Positions 12,561 through 24,700 of a stretch of 64,000 nucleotides of DNA are shown here, in pieces. The notes beneath the pieces are model-generated. The model was not told the DNA's origin. It saw only the letters and a list, made by a program, of their open reading frames with translations, and did no database searches. Source of the stretch: Harmothoe impar (Eukaryota; Annelida; Polychaeta; Phyllodocida; Polynoidae); assembly GCA_947462335.1 (NCBI GenBank), contig OX381714.1:16774618-16838617 (forward strand), read 5' to 3'. How positions within the stretch are numbered: the first letter of the stretch is position 1; each line of letters begins with the position of its first letter. The translations under genes were made by a program, and so were the position numbers.

Positions 12561-13988
12561 GCAGTGGGCACTTGGGCTTCGCCCTCGTCTGGCCACCACC
12601 AGCAAGCTGTGGTTAATTCTACATACCTTTTCATAACTATTGTCTATCTATTACTTATACGCACTTGCATTTGTATCTATTTTCTGTATTCTGGTTTCCT
12701 TCACATTTTCTACCTCGTCCCTTCCTCTCTGCCTCCCTGCCAGCTGCCATCATACCTCCCTTCTTCCACTCACTCTACCGCACTGTACGTCATTCCTACC
12801 TCTCCTTTCTGACGTCATCCTGATTATCCCCTCCTCCACGCTTTCATTCAATCACTTCTTCCATGTTTCTCTTGCCACGTATCAACCCTTGAGTGATTGG
12901 CATCTCACAATTAAATGCTATAATTAAGGTTTATAAATACCCTTTAATGAGGTTATACCGAGACAATGATCAAAGCATTCAGTGACAGGGAAATTGCTAC
13001 ACAAAAGGTACAACTAAATATAGAAGGCGATTAACCGATTTAATTAAAATGGCGTGCAAATCCGTCTTGTCTGGGTAATGGGTTCACGCTTGTTTGTATG
13101 AAGCTTGGTTCTATACCAATAAAAAATATATAGGAATAACTTCCACTACTCTTTAGTGGACAATGAGGTCATTGTGAAAATAAGGGAGATTTTACATTTG
13201 TTTTTCTTTTCTAATAAATCGTTTCAAATAGGTAATAATCGATGTTTCTGTGTTTTCATTCAATATAGTGGTCAGATACTGGAGTATAGCAAACAGCAAC
13301 ATGGAACATTACCAACCCAAAATATTTTTTCTGTTGTTTTTAGGTGACAGGGTTAGCTATTCTGTTCATCTTTGTACGTCTACGCAGTCCCTGCACTTAG
13401 CACCCATACAAGATGTCACCTGTGTTAAAGAAAATGAAAATAATGGGAAAATCTTCCGTGCACTTCCAGTGTCATTGAATTTCCGAATAGGAGGTATTGG
13501 GTTAATTCCTTGGATTTAAAAATATGGGCTATATTCCATGAGGTAAATGGCATAGATTAAAGCTAGTATCCGCTGCTGTGGTGTCGAATTCTGGCCTTTG
13601 GTCTTGGAGAAGCAAAGTGACGTTCTAAATCATATGTCAAAGTATCAAATAGCAATATTGCAATGCAGAAATATGCATTAAGCTGGTTTACTGAATACTT
13701 TCTTAGCAGCAGAAATGAATGAAATTACAACCCCCCCCCCCGGGCCCCTTCATGTGCCATTCATATTTGTCCCAATGAGCTGCAATGAGAATGACATGGT
13801 GAACGCAACAGGCCTTAGACTAGCGTAGTTAATATGGGTTTGATAATTGACCCCGACACTTCATTTACAGTTGCATGAAATCGCACATGTATGCAGAAAT
13901 GCGTTCTTTCCTAATTCAAAAATGAATGACATTAGTTATGATGATATTTACAAAACGGCTACTCTTAAACCCGCAGATCTTACTGCAC
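12561..13988. other. no gene seen
   Basis: AT-rich sequence with no supported exon, ending at an assembly gap. Confidence 0.5.
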
Positions 13989-14188
13989 NNNNNNNNNNNN
14001 NNNNNNNNNNNNNNNNNNNNNNNNNNNNNNNNNNNNNNNNNNNNNNNNNNNNNNNNNNNNNNNNNNNNNNNNNNNNNNNNNNNNNNNNNNNNNNNNNNNN
14101 NNNNNNNNNNNNNNNNNNNNNNNNNNNNNNNNNNNNNNNNNNNNNNNNNNNNNNNNNNNNNNNNNNNNNNNNNNNNNNNNNNNNNNNN
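13989..14188. other. assembly gap of exactly 200 N
   Basis: Two hundred consecutive Ns. The round number suggests a placeholder of unknown true length. Any frame drawn across it is meaningless. Confidence 0.99.
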
Positions 14189-14680
14189 AAAACTACCTGT
14201 ATTTCTTGATGCAAACAGTGCAGTAGACATGGATAATAATTGTTTACTTTACATTTTATCAATTATGTACAATTATATGTAGCTGAGACCCAATGACTGG
14301 GCCCTCCTCTAGAGTTACCGCCCCCTATCTTTGAGGGTACAAAGAGTCACCGCCCCCTAATTTTTAGATCCACCACTACCGCTTCCGAGGGGCGTTTGGA
14401 GGTGGGTAGTCATTTTAGATCTGAGTGCCCCCCCCCCGGGTGTATTCCCCTTCAATAAAATTGGATACTCCACTCAAACACTGTCAAAAACCGTAAGGCA
14501 GAGACGTTTCAATTGTGCAGAAGGTACTTGCTATGGTAACATAATGGTATACCGCAAAGTCTCACGTTAAGTCGAACCCTCATATTTATATAACCCCCCG
14601 GATAAGCCCCCATGCCCTACTTAAGAGAATCCCCGAGAGAATCCTATGTATAAGCCGCACCCCATATAGTCACAGAGTAT
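14189..14680. other. no gene seen
   Basis: Short repeat fragments, including a G/C-rich stretch at 14,290-14,450; no supported exon. Confidence 0.5.
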
Positions 14681-15042
14681 CAGGACAAGTACCCCCCGGA
14701 CATCTACCCCCGGGACATCTACCCCCTGCCATGTACTCCCTTGGACATCCACCCCTAGGATATTTACCCCCTAGAACTTTTACCATCCTGGACATCTACC
14801 CTCCGAGGACTTTTTCCCCCTGGGACATCCACCCCCTAGGACTTCTACCCCTTAGGACATCTACCCCTAGGACTTGTACCCCCCTAGGACATCCACCCCC
14901 GTGGACATCCACCCCCTTGGACATCCACTCCCTTGGATTTTTAGTCCTAGAGGGTAAAAGTTCAAGGGGGGTAGATGTCCAAGGGGGTGGATGTCCCAGG
15001 GGGTAACAGTCCTAGGGGGTAAATGTCCTAGGGGGTGAGAAA
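14681..15042. mobile_element. left part of a second CTACCCC foldback
   Basis: It begins CAGGACAAGTACCCCCCGG, the same end as the copies at 5,282 and 40,511, and runs as a CTACCCC minisatellite that flips to the GGGGTAG orientation at about 14,945. It is interrupted at about 15,042 by the non-LTR retrotransposon. Matching pieces resume at 25,852 (ATGTCCAAGGGGGTAC), and a terminal-like piece ends at 27,827. Confidence 0.6.
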
Positions 15043-15054
15043 ATCCTGCACAGT

Positions 15055-16004
15055 CAAATCATGGACCACATGATGGCCCACCAACATATGTCGACAAAAC
15101 AATACGTTTCATACCGGGACGTAGTACCACCGACGCGATCTATGGGACTAGTAATGGATCTATACGAAGCAATGAACAAGTCATGGCCCTCTGCAGTGGT
15201 CTTCCTGGACCTCCGCAAGGCCTTTGATACCGTCAAGCACACTATCCTACTGAGAAGCTCTCAACTACGGAGTCTGTGGACAAGCCCTAGAATGGGTGGA
15301 AAGCTACCTTGCACACCGACACCAGTATACAGAAGCCAACAACAGTCAATCACAGTCACTGCACGTCCCTTGCGAAGTACAACAGGGGTTCGTTCTCGGA
15401 CCCCTCCTCTTCGTGGTATATATAATACAATGTGCAAGACATGATAAAGAATGTGAGAGGATACATGTACGCTGACGACCTAGCGCTGGTCACCTCTGGG
15501 AGAGACACCGGTCGCATTCAAAAACCTTCTGCAGCATGACACAGACGCAGTGGTGGGTTGGTGCCGCGATAACAAGCTGACAGTGAACTCTGACAAAACC
15601 AAAGTCCTGTGGGTCCAGCCCAGGAGCACTGTCATCAATCCTGCACATGCTACCATCCAGGTAAACCAGCGGGACCTGGAGGTGGTGAACAAGTTTAACT
15701 ATCTGGGGGTCCTCCTGGACAAACACCTATCACTTGGACCACACTGCGCCAAGGTGATAGGCACAGTGAGGTCAAAATACGCACACCTAAGGAACACCCG
15801 CAAACACTCAAACTATGAGACTACACTCTTGGTCTACAAACAAATGATGTTGCCCTGTCTAGAGTACTGTCCAATATTAACAGACGGCGCTCCGGCTTGG
15901 GCCATCAGGAAATACCGGACCATCCAAAATGACTGCCTGCGTATCTGCAATAACATCCCCGACCCTTGGGATGCCAACACAGCACAGATGCATACAGAAT
16001 GACT
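15055..16004 (+). pseudogene. non-LTR retrotransposon reverse transcriptase, 5' part
   Basis: This is the reverse transcriptase domain of a LINE-like element, broken by several frameshifts. Visible blocks in order are FIPGRSTTDAIYG (about 15,109), VVFLDLRKAFDTVKH (about 15,199), the catalytic YADD at 15,468-15,479, and then an open stretch 15,550-16,002 with FNYLGVLLDKHLS and the thumb region. The frame changes between these blocks, and a TGA lies just before the Harbinger insertion, so the copy is dead. The style resembles CR1/Jockey-like elements, but the clade was not determined. The C-terminal part continues at 25,439 on the far side of the insertion. Confidence 0.85.
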
Positions 16005-16028
16005 GGAGGTCGTTACACAACCGTAACG
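16005..16028 (+). repeat. left terminal inverted repeat of the Harbinger element
   Basis: It starts GGAGGTCGTTACACAACC and is identical to the inverse of 25,415-25,438. Further subterminal GTTACACAA copies follow at about 16,060 and 16,133. Confidence 0.9.
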
Positions 16029-16344
16029 TTTTCTCTTTATTTCCGCAACGTGAGCAAAAGTGTTACACAACCAAATTGTCGTTACAGAAAATCCCCAAAA
16101 AAGTCTCGCAATGTCATAACGTGAAAAAAAGTGTTACACAATCAACTCTCCTTGCTAACGATAACCGATGCGGTATGCGATTCTCGTTAAGAAAGGGACA
16201 TAAAACGACTTCACTCTGGAGCTGCCCCTGCATCGTAACGAGAGTTTGTTTTTCACCCATTTCTTCCTTTATAAGGGTGGAAACCAGTGTAAAACTTTAT
16301 TATTTTGGCGGGAAACACTTCCTCGCCACTTCCTCCATACCAAA

Positions 16345-18504
16345 ATGGCGATACAAAGAGACAGCTTAGGGCGCATAAAGCGAAAATGCAAAAAGAGGTC
16401 CAACCCTTTTCATGTATACCGCAAGGACGAGTTTGAGAGTCGTTACCGGCTTAGCAAGAGCATCGTAAAGCGTTTGGTAAAGAAATACAAGCCCCACTCC
16501 TCCGTCAAAGGAACAAAACACGGAGGTGGGCTGTCACACATCAACAGGGTATGTATTATTTTTACTTCCCTTTTCCTAATGTACCTGTTTCCTGTTTTTT
16601 TGTGTCATGTAACATGAAATTTAATTCTATTATGAGTTACACAGCCTACAGCATACATCTAAGAAACTCTCCCTCCCCCCTTCCTTCCTTCCACCCCCCC
16701 CCCCCCCCCCATCACTCCCCTCATCCCCCCTCCTCCCCCTTCTATTACCCCCAAAATAAAGGGACCCCATTTGTATCATCTAGCCAATATATTCAAACAT
16801 ATACCCACCTTTCCCTATATAATTTGTCCCCCCAAACATATTATATTTCTATTAATTTCATTTTATGACATAGACTAACATAAAAAAACTATTCTTTTTC
16901 AGTTCTGCCTGGCGTTAAGGTATTTTTCGACAGGGGCATCATACTCGGTGGTGGCGGACACTCAGCATGTCTCACGGGCCCTGGTCAGCCGGTCGGTCCG
17001 GGACGTCAGCGATTATTTTTATCGCCACAGAGACGAGTACATACGCTGGCCCAAAAGCACAGAGGAAAAAGTGACCAACGCCACCAAATTCTACCGACAC
17101 AAACAACAGAAAACGCCACGTGTGATTGGCGTGGTGGACGGCACGCATGTCCCCATTGTCAAGCCTAGTGAAAACGAGAGCTGCTATGTGAACAAGAGCA
17201 GCTACCACTCTATCAACACGACGGTATGTCCTTTCATTTCTGCTATATCTCCTCCAACTTACAATGTCAATATATATAATTATTATGTTATATTTGCATT
17301 GTAATGTTAATACACACCAGTCTGGTATATTCCCTTTTTTATGTAACAGCAAGAATTTGAAAAAGTAGAAAGTAGGAAACCAAAAAATGTAAAAAACAAG
17401 CAACGAATGGTAAGATGTAGAACGCACTAAAATATTTTTATTTCAATTATAACACGCTGCTTCATATGCTATACCGTGTGTCACAATAATGTATAACGAT
17501 AAAACACTGTTTTATTCTCAGATGTACTGTGACTACGACAAGCGTGTCATCGGTGTGGATGCTCGGTGGCCTGGGAGTGTCAATGACGCGTACGCGTTCC
17601 ATGCCAGCCCAGTAGGGGATCAGTGCCAGAAAGGGGTGGAGGATGAGAATGGCCCTATGGGGAACTTTATCCTGCTGGCAGACTCAGGGTGAGCAACATA
17701 TACTCTCTCCTTGCAAAATCACAACCACACTTTTACTTGTACTAAAGTTATAACAAGAATTTCCACTTTCTATCTTATTCTCAGCTGGGCATCAGTGCCA
17801 AATATGTAACATCTTATATGAAAGTATATGTCTTATATTTCCCAGGTACGCTTTGAAACCCAACTGTTTCACTCCTTTCCGTAAGCCAAGGACGTCCTAC
17901 CAGAGGAAATTTAACGAGTGGCATAAGAAAAACCGTGTGCGGATTGAGCAGGCCATAGGGTTGGTCAAGCAGAGATGGAGGTAACTTTAGCTTTACTGTT
18001 CTTTTGTCTACTAAATATTATTCTGTCAACACTATATGAACCTATATAAACCATTTAACTGTAACGAGATCTTCCAGAACGTCAACTATTAACAAACATC
18101 ATATTGCATAACATAAACCTGTCTCATGTTTCATTTATTTTCGGGCGGACAACCCAGCACTGCATCATACAAACAATTGTTACACAGCGATAGAATGAGA
18201 CATCATAACTTCAATTATATACAGTGCACTTTATAGAAACATGGGTGTATATATTTTCAGATGCACAGATTCAGCAGCCGGCTACCTACATCATCATCCC
18301 AGCAGGGCTGCAAAGATAATAGTCACATGCTGCTGCCTCCACAACATAGCCATGGACCATGGCATAAAGATACGGTCGCATCCAAACGATCCTTGGCAAC
18401 CTACTCGGACACCCCTCCCCCAACCACGTCAACGTACCCAGAGGGAGCGGAGCGACCGCATCAAGAAGGTCCGGGAGGCTTACGCTAAGAAATATTTCCG
18501 TTAA
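16345..18504 (+). CDS. Harbinger transposase (HARBI1-like), five exons
   Basis: Exons 16,345-16,548, 16,903-17,223, 17,522-17,688, 17,846-17,980 and 18,261-18,504 join with GT-AG borders and matching phases into 356 codons with no stop, the usual HARBI1 length. The family is a DDE nuclease that cuts and pastes Harbinger transposons in the nucleus. The acidic triad is visible: D147 in DGTHVPI, D197 in RWPGSVND and E265 in RIEQAIGLVKQRW. The hallmark LRYFSTG precedes them, and the late motif with CLHNIA is also present. The start at 16,345 is the first ATG before the basic N-terminus; an in-frame upstream ATG at 16,246 is possible. The partners are probably the two SANT-like proteins encoded convergently in the same element. 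The stop is 22 bp from the end of the nearer one. Confidence 0.9.
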
Positions 18505-18526
18505 ATAGATCCTGACGCCACTGCCA

Positions 18527-20619
18527 CTACAAAGACACTCCTTTCTGTGCTTTACTATCCTTTTTTTCTTGCCTCACCCTGTTCCTCTCCCTCCTATCCT
18601 CCCTTTCAGCCTTCCTCGCCCTTCTTTCCCCCTGCCTTTTTTTCTGGCTCTCCCCCTTGATTAAATCAACTCCGGCCTTCTTTTCCATTTTTTTATCCTT
18701 CTTCAGTTGCCTCACCCGGTTCCTCTCCCTCCGTGCATCCCTGTCAATTTTACGCTGCCTCCTTTGCTCCATCTTTGTCATGTCACCCCCCTCCTCCTTG
18801 AATGTTACTTCCTCCCTTTTCACATTGTCCTCCTTTTTTGGCTCCTTCTTCTCCTTGTTTTTCCTCTTGTCATCAAAATTGACCTTATAGTCCTTCTTCA
18901 CCTCTAACCCCCCTCCCTCCCTCCCCTTCCTCCTCTTTTTCAGCAGAAGTGCTTCCTTTTCGTCTTCCTTCTGTTGCAACCTCTCCTCCCTCCTCTCCCT
19001 CTTCATTTCCTCTGCAGTGTTCCTTTTCCTCTGTTCCTTCTTCTGCCTAGCCACCCTTCTGGCATTCTTGTCTTTGTAGTTGGTAGGGACACCGGTACGG
19101 GGCATGTCGATAGCATTGTAGTCGGGCTTGGTGTCCCTGTCATGTGTCCACAACAGCTTGATGTTCCTCCTGGATGGAGCAACGTTTATAGCCCCTGCGT
19201 CAGTTGGTTCGATCCCGGGTATCCCTGTCAAGACATAGTAAGAAAATGTCATAATGGTCACATAACAGAGTGATACAAGTAGAATTCATGTGAACACAAA
19301 AGGGTGTATATACAGAGGTATGACAAGTGCGGCAAGTGTATAGTGTCAGGAGGAAATATTCACATGTACTAACCTTTGACAGTTTCTGAGCGCAGATAAT
19401 CCAAGGCCTTGCCCTCCGTGTCTTTAATGTGGTACTTCTTGCTGACTCGGCCTCTGCCAGTCTGTGCTACCTGGAATCGCAGCTTGTTGTACTGTAACAC
19501 AGTAAGAAGCAGTAAGTCAGACATGTGCAATGAAAGGTGTGAATAATGCATTTCTCGTTGTGTAACAAGAATGGTGGTACCACCCTACTCTACAGGAAGT
19601 GTACAAAGGGAAAGCTTGCTGTGAGATCTATTTTTTATATATGTGCTATAGGATAAGACATGGTCATTGGACATGTTGTATATATGTATATAGTTGTACA
19701 TACCTTCCCTTTAACGCGCTGAGAGAAGCGTGCAGCCTTGTCTCTACACATCTTTATAGTCCTGTGTGTCCCGGCTACGTCATTCACGTAGGCTGTAAAA
19801 TATTTTGAAGAAATTTGCACTTAGTAATGTGAAAATAAAAATTTCAACCTACATGGATCATTTCATGTACCTAGTTAAAGTGACTTTCGTTGTTTCTTTC
19901 ACAGGACATAAAAACTCCATCATTTTCCTATGTTCTCTCTCCCCATCCATTTGCTTACCTACAACGTCCAGCCATCCCTGCCTTTTCACGTCTTTGCCAC
20001 CACCTGGGCCCTGGAAGTTGAACTTTATTGCCTCCCTGTTTATGTTGATAGCGTTCATCAGGGCATCCACCTCCTCCTCCTCCCATCTACCTGTTTTTAT
20101 GGGCATGTCGTCCCTCATTGGTCCCGTCTCATTGTAAATGAGGTCCTCGTCCCCGCTGAGGCTGGTGAGGCTGTTCGCATCTGTAGAGATGTGGGTCCGG
20201 TTGAGGGTGTCATCTGGTATAGTGTCGACATCCGAACCCAGGTCCAAATCCGGATCCAGCACTATCTGACCTCTTCTTCCCTGAAAAGGATGTGAAACTC
20301 ATGTTATCTGAGAAAAGGAAAAAAGGGCCTTTAACACATTACAAAGTAATTTTCTTTTCTCCTCCCCACTCCCAACCCCATGAGGTGCTGAGTGATGCAA
20401 CTAAATAAATTATTCGTAACGATTTACCGGTACTGTAACGATAGAGCACAGATTCTCGTTAACATTCAAGCTGACACGTTTACTCTCGTTACGGTTCACA
20501 GCGGAAAAGCGACCTTTTTGTTGTGTATTATTCCCTATACTACCTGATGTTAATCCCTGCATTAACCATGGGACATATAACAACAATGTTGCACTCACCT
20601 GGCGTCTGTGTTCACCCAT
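18527..20619 (-). CDS. Myb/SANT-like protein A of the Harbinger element
   Basis: Five exons (20,619-20,599; 20,280-19,959; 19,792-19,704; 19,491-19,374; 19,224-18,527) join with correct GT-AG borders and phases into 415 residues. The first exon is only seven codons. After an acidic leader, a Myb/SANT-like segment begins at about residue 70 (GRWEEEEVDALM) and runs through WLDVV and RDKAARFSQRVKGK. From about residue 225 the protein is a very basic and acidic K/R/E-rich coil, likely nuclear. In known Harbinger elements a Myb-like partner binds DNA and carries the transposase into the nucleus; that role is inferred here. It is paralogous to protein B by intron placement. Two copies of CGATTTACCGGTACTG (20,420 and 20,766) bracket the first exon and may be regulatory. 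Confidence 0.8.
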
Positions 20620-20789
20620 CTTCGTCGATATTTGACAGCCACCCGTGTTTTCGTCTTCTACGAAAAGAGACTGTCGAGAGGTGTGTGACATCACAGACAG
20701 CTGGGTATATTGTGCTGCCCCCTACTGCTACTTGTTTGAACTAATAGTTTTTTTACGTTCTGTAGCGATTTACCGGTACTGTAACGATA
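20420..20789. repeat. direct repeat bracketing exon 1 of gene A
   Basis: An identical 24-bp sequence beginning CGATTTACCGGTACTGTAAC occurs at 20,420-20,443 and 20,766-20,789. Each contains GTAACG. One lies upstream of the gene A start and one in its first intron. They may be protein-binding sites shared with the element ends. Confidence 0.7.
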
Positions 20790-21390
20790 TTTGTTGATTT
20801 CTCTAACTTTGGCTCAATGTTTTTCGATATATGAGAAGAAAAGTATTTTGGGAATGGTTGTACTACCCATTCTGTTCTGCGGCATAGAGTGTAGATTACT
20901 TTTATAATTTGTTTCAGACAAAATAGATAAGGGAAACAGGAATTGAACTCAACATGAACTTTTTTTATTGGAATACCAACAGTATCCCTTTATGAAAAAA
21001 TGGTTACAATAAAACAAAAATAGACTATCTGTCTCAAGAGTAAAAAAATAAAAAAATAAGTGGAATGGATAGCACCATTAACAACTTAAGACTAGAAAAG
21101 ACGCCCCGTATGAGCTTGATAAAATAGTTAATATAAATCTGTGATTAGGCTAAAACAAAAAGTTGAGTTCCGGTAACATTGCACAAAAAAGGGAGGGTCG
21201 GTAGGTCGTTCATTTATCTTTAGATTTTGTTTTTTGGAGGAAGGTCAATTTCTGTAGTATAAACACCAAAAATTTCCAAACATTACCAAAGAGTTATAAA
21301 AAGGTCTGCCCCTAAAACTGAGGGTCGGCCGGGATACCAGAACACAACTTTTTTTTCTCTCAGGCCTAATATCATGCAGATAAAGTTGCT

Positions 21391-21716
21391 ACATGTCCTG
21401 TTTATAAAATATGTATTGCTTATTGTCCTTAGCAAATCGTAATCTTTGATAACATATGTAATATAAATGCACCACATGCATGTACTTGCTACATGTCCTG
21501 TTAATAAAATATGTATTGCTTTCTGTCCTGAGCAAATCGTAATCTTGGATAACATATGTAATATAAATGCACCACATGCATGTACTTTCTACATGGACTG
21601 TCAGAAAAATATGTAGTGCTTTCTGTCCTGAGCAAATCGTAATCTTGGATAACATATGTAATATTAAGGCACCACATGCATCACGTTTCTACATGTCCTG
21701 TGAATCAATCATTTTT
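21391..21716. repeat. 100-bp tandem repeat, three copies plus partial
   Basis: Units start at 21,391, 21,491, 21,591 and 21,691 with ACATGTCCTG or close variants; the period is exactly 100 bp. The last partial unit contains the stop codon of gene B, so the array lies at the 3' end or 3' UTR of that gene. Confidence 0.9.
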
Positions 21717-24700
21717 TGGTGGTGCCCTTCCTACGGGAGGAAGCACGCTTCTTACGGGCAGGGGCGTTTTCTTTGGCCTCCTCTTTGGTGCTGTCCTGAG
21801 GCTGTTCACTTTCTGTCTTAATGGTTGACATCGAGTCCAAAATTTGGACTGCCTCCTCCTCTGTGACAGGCTGAATAGTACCGACACTGAGATCCATGCC
21901 CTGGTCCGTTTCCACCTGCTGCTGATCTTGGACCAGAAGCACCGAGCCGGGAGGCAGCACCCCCTCCTTACCACTGGTCCCAACCACGGGGGTCACTGAA
22001 ACATATAAAACCACAAAGATTATTGCTATGTGCATACACCTAGACCGTAACGTGAGTTCGCCTTACATCGTTACAACAGCTCAAAGCAGACTGATTCTCA
22101 CGTGACAACAGAAAAAGTGAGATCATAAATAGTGAGATCACCCAAAAAATTCATTGGTTGTTGTAGGTTTCATGTTATTTCTTCTTTACAACTGAGACAA
22201 GTGGTATGACACAGGTACTCACCGGGTATAGTGTTGCTCAGCAACAGCTCGGCGTACGTCGGTGGTGCGGGCGTCTGGCTGCCGCTTTCCTCCATGGCCG
22301 GTGCAGGGGCTGGATCCTTCCCTGCTGGTGTCTGGGTGCTCCGGGTGGTGGTTCTAATGGCACCAGCCGTCAGGTAAGTAAGCGTTGCCATCACTGAGAA
22401 AACAAAATAGGATTGCTTTTCTGGATTGACTGATAGTTCAAAGATACGGTGCAGTAAGTGGCAAAGAGATGTAGGTGAAAACTACAGGCAGGAGACTGAT
22501 ATATTACATAGTGTATGCTACAACAATAGGAACCACAGTTGCACAACCAGAGAGAAGCTGGCAAGAAGGGACAAAGTATAACGTGATCATTTTGTTTTCT
22601 CGTTACGTACCTTTCACTATGTTGAGCTGATTTTCAGTGGAGTTTTTCACTGCTTTCAAGATGTCCACACGGTCACTGACAATGCGTTCCTGCGTTGTCA
22701 ACAGCCGTGCCCTCTCCTCCTGGATCATCTGGCATAGCTGCCTCTCTTCCTTCAGGCGTTCCTTCCTCTCAACCTCCAGGTCTAACACAAGTGACTCCAG
22801 TTTAGCTAACCTCCCTTCCCGATCCTGTACTGGCTCCGTCTTAGTGTTTGTGGGGGGGGGCAAACAAGGCTTTGCTCACACACCCTGAGCTGTGCTTGGA
22901 AGTACTGGGTGGTTTAGTGTTCACAAGTTTTGGGCTGGACTGGGTTAGGTCGATGTACGCTGTATCAAGACGGCTGTTTTGTAAAGCCGCCTGCATATCC
23001 GCTGTGTACTGATCTGCTTTTTTGACAGGCGACAGGTCCGGTAGGGGGTCAGGCCGCGCTAATTTCAGACGTTTCCGTGGGGTGGACCCTGGATTGGTGT
23101 CACTTTTTGCTTTGGTGTCACATTTTGCTTTGGGGGGTGGGACGGGCTTGTATTCTTTGGGTACGTGGTGGATAACGGTGCCCTTATGACCGACTATTGT
23201 TTTCACATCCCGCCACTTCAAACAGAGGACTTCCTGGGGAGTAAGACCTGACACTTTGGCTTTCCTGTTCTCTTTCAGTTTACGTCTGTACCGGTTGTTC
23301 TGGGGAAGCACAACAAGAGGAAAATTAGTTAGGCTGTCATGTCATACTCACGTTACACAGAGCAAACAAATCATGTCTGTCGTTAGGGAAACACTAGTTG
23401 TACAAGTTGTAATACTCGTGGAAAGTACTGTGTTATTCTGTAGCCTTTAGTCAAGAACAATTGCTGTTTTTTTATTAGAAAAAAACCTGAAGCTTAAGAA
23501 CCAATATGTACCTTTTTGTTTGTTCTCGAGAACATATCATTTATTTGACGCCTTATGTCTGTGTATGTGCGTTCTGTCCCATCCTCATTGCTATCGACAC
23601 TGTTCACAGCATCTGGAAATAAATTTGAACTGACATGAGACAGGAGGAAGGGACAAATATATGACATTGGCATGTTACACGACATATCACAAGTTATCAT
23701 GTAGTAAGGTGAGACAAGCATAGCTGAAAGGTATAACATTATACCGGTTAATGTGGCTCCCATAAGGAGGTCATGTCAAGTGAACATGTTTTGCTTTCAT
23801 GTTGTATAATGAGAACAAAATAGCGTGAGCAGTGTCTACTGCAGGAAATGAGACTCGTTACGTTTGATATTAATATCATAAGGAGCAACTGTACTCACCC
23901 ACCACCTCCTGCCAGGCCGCTGACTTCAATTCGGTACTCACTCCCTTGCGTTTGATTACCTCCTCGTTCTTAAGGCATGTCATAAAGAGAGCCGTGTGTT
24001 CCTGCGGGGAGAACTTGGGCGCCCTCACGCGGACAGTCCCTTTAGTGGTTAACTTGGAAGGCGTATCCTCCGCCTCCGCCTCTTCATCCTCCTCACCCTC
24101 TCCCTCAACCTGCTCTTCTACCTCCTCTGCTTCGGCATCACTGCCATCCTCCTCCTCTTGTTCTGAGTCCTCATCGTCTTGACCCTCCCCTTCTGATTCG
24201 GGCTCTTCCTCTGGCTCTGTTTCCAGGTCGGTCTCGTCTTGGGTAGTTTGTGAATCAGAGTCCAACACACTGGACAGTGATTCAACCTGACTGGAGGCGG
24301 TGGTGGCATCGTCCACCTCACTGTCAAGCTCATCGCTGCTCCTGTCCTTTTTCATCTTACGTTTTACGCCGGCCGTCTGGAAGCAGGCAAATAAATAATG
24401 TTAATTCTTTGTTAGTGCATGCCGATTTATTTCACATGGGTGAGATGCAGTAATGCAGCAGGAAGAGGGGAATATTTTTTCACTTTCTATTTAATTTGGA
24501 TAGAAAAGAAAAGATGGAAAACAACATGCCATTAACTCGGGGTCTGGGGACTGCCCTGTGAGTTCTCGGTTACGTATAAGGAGGTGGCGCAAGTCATCCA
24601 CAGTCTCCTGTATTCGTTTGAATGAATGGGGGATATCGGCCTCATTCTACAAAAAAAAAAAATATAATCTGCATCAGTTTAAAAACGCCAGAGAAACATC

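Noticed and set aside
12189..12634. LTHSLTHS repeat proteins on the - strand
   Set aside because: Pure translation of the GAGT microsatellite.
13847..14282. Frames spanning the assembly gap
   Set aside because: They are mostly unknown residues and cannot be supported.
18657..19273. Plus-strand frames over the K/R/E-rich region
   Set aside because: They are antisense to the last exon of SANT-like gene A, whose spliced frame is consistent over five exons.
23946..24182. Serine-rich + strand frame
   Set aside because: Antisense to the acidic tract of gene B (GAG/GAC codons read backwards as serine and leucine).
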